Below, piece by piece: positions 24,355 to 30,656 of a DNA stretch of 30,656 nt. The translations under genes and the position numbers were made by a program. How positions within the stretch are numbered: the stretch's first letter is position 1; each line of letters opens with the position of its first letter. This DNA is from SIG607 sp045655165 (GTDB lineage Bacteria; Bacillota; Clostridia; Oscillospirales; Acutalibacteraceae), in NCBI GenBank assembly GCA_045655165.1, contig JAZOOT010000019.1, positions 1-30,656 on the forward strand, in the 5' to 3' direction. Under the pieces are notes generated by a model. The model had not been told where the DNA came from. It did not search any database and saw only the letters and a list, made by a program, of their open reading frames with translations.

Positions 24355-25137
24355 TTATTTCTGGTCAGAAAAATCGGTGATAGCTGTGTTAGCAACGCCG
24401 TATTTTTCAGCCAATGCTTTAATTGTGCCATCCTGTGCCAATTTGTCAAGCTGAGCATTAACGTTTGCAGTTAATTCGCTGCCTTTCTTAAAGCCAATAG
24501 CATAGTATTCAACGTCGCTGGAAAGTGCATCAACAATAGCAAGGTCAGCGTAGTCGCCTTTACCAACATAGCTTTTAGCAAGCTGTGCGTCAAGAACTGC
24601 GAAATCAGCAGCGCCGGATTTAACTTCTACCAAAGTATCGGTTTGTGCAGGGAAGCCCTTGAAGTTAACGCCTTCAAAAGAGGTAGCGTATGTTTCGCCG
24701 GCAGAACCTTTTTCAGCAACACCGTTTTTGCCGTTTAAATCAGCAGCAGCTTTAATAGCGGAATCTTTCTTAACAACAATAACCTGACGGTTTTCCATAT
24801 AGTTGTAAGAAAAATCTACTTTTTCACTTCTTGCAATACCGTCGTCATCACTGGTGTTGCAGGTAAAGCCGTTCCATACACAGTCAATTGTACCGGAATC
24901 AAGGTCGGTATATTTGCTTTCCCAAACAATTTCTTGGAAAATAACTTTGTAACCAAGGTTGCCGAAAACAGCTTCAGCAAGTTCGGTATCAAAGCCAACT
25001 AATTTACCGGTTTCGTCTTTGTAGTTCATTGGTTCGTAAATTGTGTAACCAACAACTACGGTTTTTTCTTTACCGCAACCTGCAAAGCAAGTAAGGATAA
25101 GTAATACGGACATGATGAGTGCTAATAATTTTTTCAT
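24355..25137 (-). CDS. Amino acid-binding lipoprotein of the ABC importer
   Basis: A 260-aa SBP_bac_3 (COG0834) lipoprotein. The signal peptide MKKLLALIMSVLLILTCFAG ends at a lipobox with Cys21. The binding core shows GFDTELAEAV with D50, the carboxylate-binding arginine R103 in ARSEKVDFS, NRQVIVVKK, and a late aspartate in DFAVLDAQLAKSYVG. These residues indicate an alpha-amino acid ligand, though not which. ATG 25137 has AAGGA upstream. The frame stays open to 25227, but that would cross the promoter. It is the first gene of the six-gene operon. Confidence 0.94.
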   Translation of the reverse strand: MKKLLALIMSVLLILTCFAGCGKEKTVVVGYTIYEPMNYKDETGKLVGFDTELAEAVFGNLGYKVIFQEIVWESKYTDLDSGTIDCVWNGFTCNTSDDDGIARSEKVDFSYNYMENRQVIVVKKDSAIKAAADLNGKNGVAEKGSAGETYATSFEGVNFKGFPAQTDTLVEVKSGAADFAVLDAQLAKSYVGKGDYADLAIVDALSSDVEYYAIGFKKGSELTANVNAQLDKLAQDGTIKALAEKYGVANTAITDFSDQK

Positions 25138-25155
25138 AATTTTTTCCTTCTTTCT

Positions 25156-25214
25156 GCCAAATTTGTTTGGCTGGTTGATGATGATATTATACTTCACTAA
25201 GTTGAAGTTGTAAA
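25156..25214 (-). promoter_or_regulatory. Promoter with internal palindrome and leader hairpin for the amino acid importer operon
   Basis: On the minus strand: TTTACA (25214-25209), a 17-nt spacer and perfect TATAAT (25191-25186). An 18-bp palindrome with arms ACTTCA (25191-25196) and TGAAGT (25203-25208) fills the spacer, an ideal repressor site. In the leader, GCCAAA/TTTGGC (25156-25171) can form a 6-bp hairpin just upstream of the ribosome site. Confidence 0.8.
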
Positions 25215-25308
25215 GTGTTTTTTGCAATTTTTTTTAAGTTTGTTAAATATATACAAAAACTGTGCACTCATTTGTGCTTTATTACTCTATTTTGATGAAG
25301 CGAATGGT

Positions 25309-25338
25309 AAAAAACAACCCCTTTCACAAGGAAAGGGG
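25309..25338 (-). terminator. Terminator after the second binding lipoprotein
   Basis: On the minus strand CCCCTTTC and GAAAGGGG (25338-25318) enclose a 5-nt loop and are followed by TTGTTTTTT. It insulates the SBP2 transcript from the importer operon downstream. Confidence 0.9.
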
Positions 25339-25345
25339 GCAAATA

Positions 25346-26128
25346 TTAACTGATTGCGCGGTTATGCGGCAGTAAATCGTACAATAAATATTCCTTCGCA
25401 ATTTCATCAATAGTTGAATTTTCGGTTAATTTTTTTAACGCGCTGCGCAGTTTTTTGTTAAGGTCGCTATCCTTATTATATAGTATTACGTTATCGTATG
25501 AAGCCAAAGCGGGTCCAATAACCAAATCACTGTTTAATTCCTTTAAAACAGCACTTCCAACATAATAATCAACAACAGCACCGTTTAAAGAATTATCAAT
25601 TACTTTTTCAATTGCTTCCTTTTCATCTTTTGCCTCAACGCAGGCAAGCCCAAAATCAAGCGCAGTGGCATAAGCCAAAGAACCCTTTTTTGCACTAATG
25701 TTCTTTATTCCTTTAAGTGTGGTAGTGTCAGGGTAGTTTTTGCTTGTTTCTTTTGAAAACACAATAACTTCATTTGTATATATATAAGGAATAGAACAGT
25801 CGAATTCATTTTTTAGCGAATCTTTATAAATAATTCCCCAAACGCAATCAACCGCGCCGTTTTTTAATTTCTTTTGGTAATCTTCTTCGGTAACTTCAAC
25901 AAGTTCGTAATTAAGAATTAAATCATGGCAAATGGCATCAATAAGGTCAATATCAAAACCAAACCATTTTCCGTCGGCTTGTTTTTGGCTGTAACCGCCG
26001 TCAATAACACCAATGTTTATTTTGTTAGAATTTATAACTTCTTCCCATTGGCTTGTTCTTTCTTTTTTTGCAGTAGAACAACCGCACAATAAGAAAAAGA
26101 CTAAAAGCAAAGATAATATTTTCTTCAA
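25346..26128 (-). CDS. Orphan amino acid-binding-like lipoprotein
   Basis: A 260-aa SBP_bac_3-type lipoprotein with a short signal peptide and a lipobox LCGC (Cys17). The fold motifs are present: GFDIDLIDAI, AVDCVWGII, NEVIVFSKE and GAVVDYYVG. It resembles the neighbouring importer's binding protein in length and layout, but is clearly diverged. The usual carboxylate-binding Arg before the (V)DFS-type motif is replaced: the aligned segment reads SLKNEFDCS, with L105 in the Arg position. No permease or ATPase accompanies it. It is cotranscribed with pgeF 11 nt upstream and ends at its own terminator. It may feed the adjacent importer or sense another ligand. Confidence 0.87.
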   Translation of the reverse strand: MKKILSLLLVFFLLCGCSTAKKERTSQWEEVINSNKINIGVIDGGYSQKQADGKWFGFDIDLIDAICHDLILNYELVEVTEEDYQKKLKNGAVDCVWGIIYKDSLKNEFDCSIPYIYTNEVIVFSKETSKNYPDTTTLKGIKNISAKKGSLAYATALDFGLACVEAKDEKEAIEKVIDNSLNGAVVDYYVGSAVLKELNSDLVIGPALASYDNVILYNKDSDLNKKLRSALKKLTENSTIDEIAKEYLLYDLLPHNRAIS

Positions 26129-26139
26129 ACTATTTCTCC

Positions 26140-26967
26140 TTATTTTAATTCAATTATAGCGGCCAAAGTTCCGCGTTTGCCGTTTGTGTAGCGGTGTGAA
26201 TGAAACCATTTGTGCTCACAGCAGGTACAAAGGTCACTAATATCAATATTTTCCTCTTCAATTCCCGCATTTAATAAAATCTGCTTGTTTGCTTCCTTTA
26301 AATCAAGCCAAAAGTGGTCTTTATATGCGGGGGTAAAAATTTCACCCATAATAAAATTTCCGTTTTCTTTAAAAGCATTATAAACAGGGGTATCAACTTC
26401 GTAACAATCTTTGCAAATGCAGGGGCCAATGGCGGCAATAATATCTTTTGGGTTGCAGCCAAAAACCTCACTCATTTTTTTCACCGTTTTTAAACCGATT
26501 TCGCTAATTGTACCGCGCCAACCTGCGTGTGAAGTTGCTACCACTTCTTTTACCGGGTCGCAAAACAAAAGGGGAGTGCAGTCGGCATACTGTGTAACCA
26601 AAGGAACGTTTTTAAGGTTGGTAATAATACCGTCAATATCGCTAAAATCCCTTTCCTTAAAAATGCCTTTGCCAATATCTTCTTTTGTTATAACCTTTAC
26701 ATTGTTTGTGTGTGTTTGGTGCGAAAGCGTAAGATTTTCAAAAGTAATATTTGCAGCATTACAAATGTTTTTGTAATTTTGCAAAACCGCGTCTTTTTCA
26801 TCACCGCCTGTAAAGCTCATATTCATTGTTGCATAAATTCCTTGGCTAACACCGCCAATTTTTGTGGTAAAAGCGTGGTTTACTTTATCGCAAGCGGTAA
26901 GCAAGGGAAAGGTAATAAAACAAACGCCGTTTTTATTGTTAATTTTTGTGTTTTTGCTTTGTAGCAT
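26140..26967 (-). CDS. pgeF: Peptidoglycan editing factor PgeF (laccase-domain/YlmD family)
   Basis: A 275-aa protein of the DUF152/Cu-oxidase_4 family. Members hydrolyse misassembled muramyl peptides or act as purine nucleosidases. The metal/catalytic residues are visible: H83 in LSHQTHTN, C130 in QYADCTP and H147 in SHAGWRGT. A Cys-rich C-terminus (CTCCEHKWFHSHR) is also usual. Length is normal. AGGTGA precedes the ATG. It starts 4 nt after the CpsB-like gene and precedes the orphan lipoprotein, so the three are one transcript. Confidence 0.94.
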   Translation of the reverse strand: MLQSKNTKINNKNGVCFITFPLLTACDKVNHAFTTKIGGVSQGIYATMNMSFTGGDEKDAVLQNYKNICNAANITFENLTLSHQTHTNNVKVITKEDIGKGIFKERDFSDIDGIITNLKNVPLVTQYADCTPLLFCDPVKEVVATSHAGWRGTISEIGLKTVKKMSEVFGCNPKDIIAAIGPCICKDCYEVDTPVYNAFKENGNFIMGEIFTPAYKDHFWLDLKEANKQILLNAGIEEENIDISDLCTCCEHKWFHSHRYTNGKRGTLAAIIELK

Positions 26968-26971
26968 AAAA

Positions 26972-27682
26972 TCACCTAATATAAGTTAAAAGTTCTTCTG
27001 TACTGCCAGTTATTCGGTCGTACGCACGCGGGTATTTAGTTTTAATTTCCCTTAAACACTTTGCCACTTTTACGGGGCGGTTTTTAACTGAATGAGTATC
27101 CGACGCCACAAAAGAAACAAGGTTAGCTTTTAGCAGTTTTTCAACGCACTTTTTATGGTGGCTTAAAAAAAGAGATTCAGCATTTATTTGCGCCAAAACT
27201 GTATTGTTTTTTACAAGTGATATCAGTTTTTTGTAAAGTTTATCATGCGAATACCTTTCAATATGTGCAATAATAACGCTAAAACCAACGTCTTCTGAAA
27301 GTTTTTCAATGTCGTTAAGCATATCTTTGCTAAGCGGAATAGAAAAGGGAAGTTCTAAAAGCAAATAATTTGAATTACCAAGTGTGCATTGCTCAATGCC
27401 AAATGAACGGTGCATATTTAAAAAATAAGCAACTTCGTAACCCAAATAAATTTTGGGCAAATCAAGATTTTTTGTGTAAGAGTAAAGTTCATTAAATGCT
27501 TTTTTTGCCTTGCTTAAGTGTTCCTCAAAATCAGAAAAATCGGTATAAAAATGAGGCGTACAAATAACATAGTCAACCCCGTTTGCTTTTTCTTGCTCTA
27601 AAAGGGCAACCGAATCTAAGGTGCTTTTGGCACCGTCATCAATATTTGGCAAAATATGAGTGTGAATATCAATAAAAGACAT
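26972..27682 (-). CDS. CpsB/CapC-type tyrosine-protein phosphatase (PHP fold)
   Basis: A 236-aa PHP-domain metal-dependent phosphatase. It begins MSFIDIHTHILPNIDDGAK, where HTH (H7, H9) and the acidic pair D15/D16 are metal ligands. Later motifs include VIAHIERY and FVASDTHSVKNRP, as in YwqE/CpsB. These enzymes dephosphorylate the tyrosine cluster of their cognate BY-kinase, encoded just upstream at 27755-28519. The start is ATG 27682 behind GTGGGGG. The frame is open to a TTG at 27724 that lies inside the upstream terminator-like hairpin. Confidence 0.93.
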   Translation of the reverse strand: MSFIDIHTHILPNIDDGAKSTLDSVALLEQEKANGVDYVICTPHFYTDFSDFEEHLSKAKKAFNELYSYTKNLDLPKIYLGYEVAYFLNMHRSFGIEQCTLGNSNYLLLELPFSIPLSKDMLNDIEKLSEDVGFSVIIAHIERYSHDKLYKKLISLVKNNTVLAQINAESLFLSHHKKCVEKLLKANLVSFVASDTHSVKNRPVKVAKCLREIKTKYPRAYDRITGSTEELLTYIR

Positions 27683-27710
27683 AAAACCCCCACTTAAAAC
27701 TAAAGTTACA

Positions 27711-27750
27711 AAAAACTGCTTCAAAAGAATTAACCAATGAAGCAGTTTTT
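27711..27750 (-). terminator. Terminator or attenuator between tyrosine kinase and phosphatase genes
   Basis: AAAAACTGCTTCA (27711-27723) and TGAAGCAGTTTTT (27738-27750) form a perfect 13-bp stem with a 14-nt loop. On the minus strand a run of T follows. No clear separate promoter is seen before the phosphatase gene, so partial read-through is likely. Confidence 0.8.
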
Positions 27751-27754
27751 AAAA

Positions 27755-28519
27755 TTATTTATTTGCTGTATTGTTGTTGCCGTAACCGTACTGGTAACGG
27801 TAGGAATATTTCCTGTAAGAATATTTATCATTGGTTTTGTTTGCACCGTTTAAAATAACGCCTAAAACTTTAACATTTGCAAAGTTGCAGGTTTCAATAG
27901 CGTAAGCAAGTTCGCGGCGGCTTGTAACCCTGTCGCGTACAACAATAACAACGCCGTCAACCTTAGATGCAAGTGTTAATGCATCGGAAACAACATTAAT
28001 TGGTGTAGAGTCAAAAATAATATATTCGTACTGCTTTTTAAGTTCGTCAAGCAATGTAGGAAGAGCTTCGCTTGCCAAAATTTCGGCAGGGTTTGGCGGA
28101 ATGGTGCCAACTGTAAGCACATCAAAATTCGGGTTAATGTGCTGAACCGATTCTTCAAAGGTGCACATTTCTATTAAAACTGAAAAAAGACCTTTTGTAT
28201 TAAGGGTTTTTAGTTTTTTGTGAACGGTTGGCTTTCTCATATCGGCGTCAATTAAAAGCACCTTTTTGCCAAGCTGAGAAAATGCAATAGCAGTGTTAAT
28301 TGCAGTGGTAGATTTACCTTCGCCCGGAAGCGAAGAGGTAATCATAAAGGTTTTGGGACCTTTTTTAGGAAGCAAGAAAGAAAGGTTTGTGCGTATGGTT
28401 TTATATGCTTCCACAACTGAAAACGGAGTTTTCTTTGTCTTTTCACCCGGTTTTGTTTTAATAACAGGGTCAGAAGAACTTGTTTCTGCGGGAGTTAGAG
28501 TTACATTGTTTTCTTCCAT
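27755..28519 (-). CDS. CpsD/CapB-type tyrosine-protein kinase
   Basis: A 254-aa BY-kinase that phosphorylates itself and polysaccharide enzymes, controlling capsule or exopolysaccharide assembly. Walker A SLPGEGKST is at about 63-71, Walker A' LLIDADMR around 88-95, Walker B YIIFDSTP in the second half. The C-terminal tail has seven tyrosines in 14 residues (Y233-Y246, YSYRKYSYRYQYGY), the autophosphorylation cluster. It needs the membrane adaptor encoded just upstream for activation. GGAGG precedes the ATG. Confidence 0.95.
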   Translation of the reverse strand: MEENNVTLTPAETSSSDPVIKTKPGEKTKKTPFSVVEAYKTIRTNLSFLLPKKGPKTFMITSSLPGEGKSTTAINTAIAFSQLGKKVLLIDADMRKPTVHKKLKTLNTKGLFSVLIEMCTFEESVQHINPNFDVLTVGTIPPNPAEILASEALPTLLDELKKQYEYIIFDSTPINVVSDALTLASKVDGVVIVVRDRVTSRRELAYAIETCNFANVKVLGVILNGANKTNDKYSYRKYSYRYQYGYGNNNTANK

Positions 28520-28524
28520 AACGT

Positions 28525-29244
28525 TTACCTCCTTTTACCTTTAGCTTTTTTACCGCTTGCATTAACATTATCAAAATCGGGAACACAGCCCAAAACAGGC
28601 AGGTTGAATGTGGTTTTTAAGTCTTCTTCGCCTTTAATTGTTTGGTCTAAAAGGTTAAACACAACAATAATTGCCGAAGAAAGTAAAGCACCAATTAAAG
28701 CAAAATAAAATGTTGTAACGGTTGTTCTGGGAGAAACCATAGAAGCACCATCGGATTCAGACATAACATTAACCCTTGCCGAAGGAATAATTTCGCGAAT
28801 ATAATCGATTGAAAGTGTTGCAAAGGCATTAACAATTTTTATTGCTTCATCTTTGTCGGTGCTTTTAAACGAAAAGTCAATAAAAAGTGAAGTGTCGCCC
28901 CTTTTAGAAACGCCAAAACCGCCTTTTAAAGATTTATAGTTGTACTTTTCACCAATTGCTTTTGAAAGTTCCTGATAAATTTTTGGGGATTTAAGAATAT
29001 CAACACAGGTATCAACAAGGTAAAGAGAAGCGTTAATATCGGTGTTGCTAACAGTACTGTTAAGCTCTTCGGTTATAATAGCGCCGTTTGTAATCATAAT
29101 GGAAGCGGAGCTTTTATAAACCGGTGTAGCAAAAAAGGTGCAGTAAGAAAATGCAGAAGCGGCAAAAACAACCACTGCAATTATTACTAACCAAATGCGA
29201 TTGAGTATCATTTTAAAAACTGAAAGTAAATTCAACTCATTCAT
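28525..29244 (-). CDS. Wzz/YveK-type chain-length and kinase-activating membrane protein
   Basis: A 239-aa membrane adaptor of the CapA/YveK/CpsC group. Two transmembrane segments (about residues 17-39 and 176-196) flank an extracytoplasmic domain. The second is preceded by the P-R-T segment SPRTTVTTFYFALIGALLSS. The cytoplasmic C-terminus (LLDQTIKGEEDLKTTFNLPVLGCVPD) is the part that activates the BY-kinase. It is the first gene of a strong-promoter operon with the kinase. No polysaccharide glycosyltransferases are adjacent, so this module may act on glycan genes elsewhere, such as the GT2 genes in this window. Confidence 0.93.
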   Translation of the reverse strand: MNELNLLSVFKMILNRIWLVIIAVVVFAASAFSYCTFFATPVYKSSASIMITNGAIITEELNSTVSNTDINASLYLVDTCVDILKSPKIYQELSKAIGEKYNYKSLKGGFGVSKRGDTSLFIDFSFKSTDKDEAIKIVNAFATLSIDYIREIIPSARVNVMSESDGASMVSPRTTVTTFYFALIGALLSSAIIVVFNLLDQTIKGEEDLKTTFNLPVLGCVPDFDNVNASGKKAKGKRR

Positions 29245-29279
29245 TTTGCAAACTCCTTCTTATATTATTCAACTTAAAT

Positions 29280-29308
29280 ATTATACATTATAAAATAAAT
29301 CAAGTCAA
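29280..29308 (-). promoter_or_regulatory. Strong sigma-A promoter for the YveK-CpsD module
   Basis: On the minus strand: TTGACT (29308-29303), a 17-nt spacer and perfect TATAAT (29285-29280). The -35 box overlaps the last two codons (Leu-Thr) of rqcH. Confidence 0.9.
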
Positions 29309-30656
29309 GTGTTTATCGGTATGCACAAAAATGGTTTTGTTCTTTGAATAAATAACCATACCCGGTTTTGCCCCCGATGGTTTTTTTACAAACTTAACAG
29401 GGGTGTAATCAACCGGCACAACCGAAGCATTTTTTGCTTTAGAGTGCGTGGCTGCATAAAAAGCCGCCTCTAAAATGCTTTGTTCATCGGGCTCTTTCCC
29501 ATTACAAATTAATATAACATGGGAACCCGGAATATTCTTTGTGTGAAACCATAAATCGGTTTTTTGTGCAGTATTTAGGGTTAGCATATCGTTTTGGCGG
29601 TTGTTTTTACCCACCAAAATTGTAAAACCGGTCGAAGATAAAAATTTAAGAGGTTGGCTTAATTTTTGGCTTTTTTGTTTTTTTGCCGTTTGTTTTTCTT
29701 TAATAAAGCCCGTTTGCTTTAACTCTTCGTAAATTTCTTTAATATCTGAAACCGTTTGCGCCCGTTCAACCGCTTCAAGTACACTTTCAAAATATAAAAT
29801 GTCGTTTTGGTCATCTTCAATAAGTACTTTTAAACGGCGTTCTTTTGAAAAGGTTTTTTTATATTCCTTAAAATAGCGTTCGCCGTTTAAGGCAGGGGAA
29901 AGGGAAGGGTTAAGCGGAATTTCGATTTGCGCTAAATTTTCATCGTAATAATTTTCTAATAAAACGCTTTTTGCACCCTTTGGAATCCTATATAAATTTG
30001 CTTTAATAAGTTCACCAAAAATTCGTAACTCTTCGCGGTTTTTGGTTGTTTCAAGTTCACATTTTCTAAGAAACATTCTTTTTTTTGCTTTAATTAAAAG
30101 TTGGTTTACAAGTTTTAAAACGTTGCTTGAATATTTTTTAATTCGCGCTATGCGGGTTTTGTCTTTGTAAAATTCATCAAGCGCGGTACTAAAACTGTCA
30201 AATTGTTTAAGAACAGTGCTTTTGCCCAAATGTGTAACTTTAAAAAAGCAAAAATCTTTAGGTTCGCCGTTTATATAATAAATAAATGGCAACTTGCTTT
30301 CTTCCTTAAAGATAAGCAAAGCATTTTTTAATGTCAAAATATCGTTTTCATTTAAATCTGAAACACCCTTGTCAATATCGGTTACTGCCCTAAATGTAAC
30401 TTCGTTTGCCGCAAGGGGCGAAAAACCTTCAATAGTGTTTAAAAGTGCTTTAGAAACCGAATAACCGCCAAAAGAAAGAACTTTATTTACAACTTCATCT
30501 ATATTGCTGTCAAATAATGAATACCGAAAATTCTTGGGAGGTAATTCATAAATTGCGCCGGGGTGTATAATTCTTTTACCGCTTTCAAGGTTAGAATGTT
30601 TAAGTGAATCAATTATTCTGCCGTTTTCATTGCAAAGAATAACGTTTGGCATACTT
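29300..30656 (-). CDS. rqcH: RqcH/NFACT ribosome quality-control protein (partial, N-terminus off window)
   Basis: The window ends inside this gene. About 450 C-terminal residues are present, of a family that is normally about 570-590. The first visible residues (PNVILCNENGRIIDSLKH) match the family's NIILVDEDGRIID region, so about 120 N-terminal residues are missing and the ATG at 30652 is internal. A helix-rich middle includes charged coiled-coil segments. The C-terminal NFACT-R domain is seen in LSSTGFTILVGKNNRQNDMLT and KTDLWFHTKNIPGSHVIL. RqcH binds obstructed 50S subunits and adds Ala tails to stalled nascent chains. Confidence 0.95.
   Translation of the reverse strand, partial: SMPNVILCNENGRIIDSLKHSNLESGKRIIHPGAIYELPPKNFRYSLFDSNIDEVVNKVLSFGGYSVSKALLNTIEGFSPLAANEVTFRAVTDIDKGVSDLNENDILTLKNALLIFKEESKLPFIYYINGEPKDFCFFKVTHLGKSTVLKQFDSFSTALDEFYKDKTRIARIKKYSSNVLKLVNQLLIKAKKRMFLRKCELETTKNREELRIFGELIKANLYRIPKGAKSVLLENYYDENLAQIEIPLNPSLSPALNGERYFKEYKKTFSKERRLKVLIEDDQNDILYFESVLEAVERAQTVSDIKEIYEELKQTGFIKEKQTAKKQKSQKLSQPLKFLSSTGFTILVGKNNRQNDMLTLNTAQKTDLWFHTKNIPGSHVILICNGKEPDEQSILEAAFYAATHSKAKNASVVPVDYTPVKFVKKPSGAKPGMVIYSKNKTIFVHTDKHLT

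Noticed and set aside
27683..27724. TTG start extending the CpsB-like phosphatase
   Set aside because: It falls in the hairpin after the kinase gene and lacks a ribosome site; ATG 27682 begins exactly at the conserved MSFIDIHTH motif.

Overview
The window reads as chromosome from an AT-rich Bacillota, most likely a gut-type Clostridia. The evidence is the gene families present: a DnaD-like/DnaC-like replication pair, RicT next to HolB, YerC, PgeF, RqcH (NFACT), QueT, and a CpsB/CpsD/YveK-type tyrosine-kinase module. It is also supported by strong GGAGG ribosome sites, 17-nt-spaced sigma-A promoters and compact operons with 1-4 nt overlaps. No phage, insertion sequence, CRISPR array or resistance island was recognised. 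Most of the window is housekeeping DNA. The two parts that ordinary genes do not explain are both non-coding and heavily self-complementary.

Layout. 1-207: C-terminus of a glycogen-branching-type enzyme, ending in a terminator. 305-9205 (+): one long operon encoding an MFS transporter, a GDPD phosphodiesterase, a MATE exporter, MurD, two M42 metallopeptidases, a GNAT protein and a methionine-gamma-lyase-like PLP enzyme. 9257-9931 (+): an unrecognised 224-aa protein with its own promoter and a TTG start. 9957-11825 (-): DnaC-like ATPase and DnaD-like protein. 11930-12943 (+): galE. 12982-13055 (-): tRNA-Arg(CCT). 13072-13257: a chain of six back-to-back hairpins. 13318-14220 (+): GT2 glycosyltransferase. 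14238-14732 (-): queT. 14755-15059: a ~305-nt element closed by a ~30-bp long-range stem with two further helical arms. 15081-15248 (-): a 55-aa 2[4Fe-4S] ferredoxin. 15342-18133 (-): trpS-holB-ricT. 18261-20081 (+): two-domain GT2 glycosyltransferase.

20119-25137 (-): a six-gene operon with a complete polar amino acid ABC importer (binding lipoprotein, permease, ATPase), the YerC regulator, glyA and an alanine-type aminotransferase. It is driven by a strong promoter with a palindrome lying between its -35 and -10 boxes. This arrangement couples amino acid uptake to serine/glycine and alanine metabolism. 25346-27682 (-): CpsB-type phosphatase, PgeF, and a second binding lipoprotein that lacks the usual carboxylate-binding arginine. 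27755-29244 (-): YveK/Wzz-like adaptor and CpsD-like tyrosine kinase, separated from the phosphatase by a terminator-like hairpin. 29300-30656 (-): rqcH, cut by the window edge.

The strongest candidate for something undescribed is the 14755-15059 element. It sits between the ferredoxin and the queuosine-precursor transporter gene, and its closing stem ends just upstream of the queT ribosome site. It could be a large cis-regulatory or free-standing structured RNA, or a foldback MITE. The sequence alone does not decide which. Second is the hairpin chain at 13072-13257, whose last three hairpins sit on an enclosing stem as a compact four-way junction.
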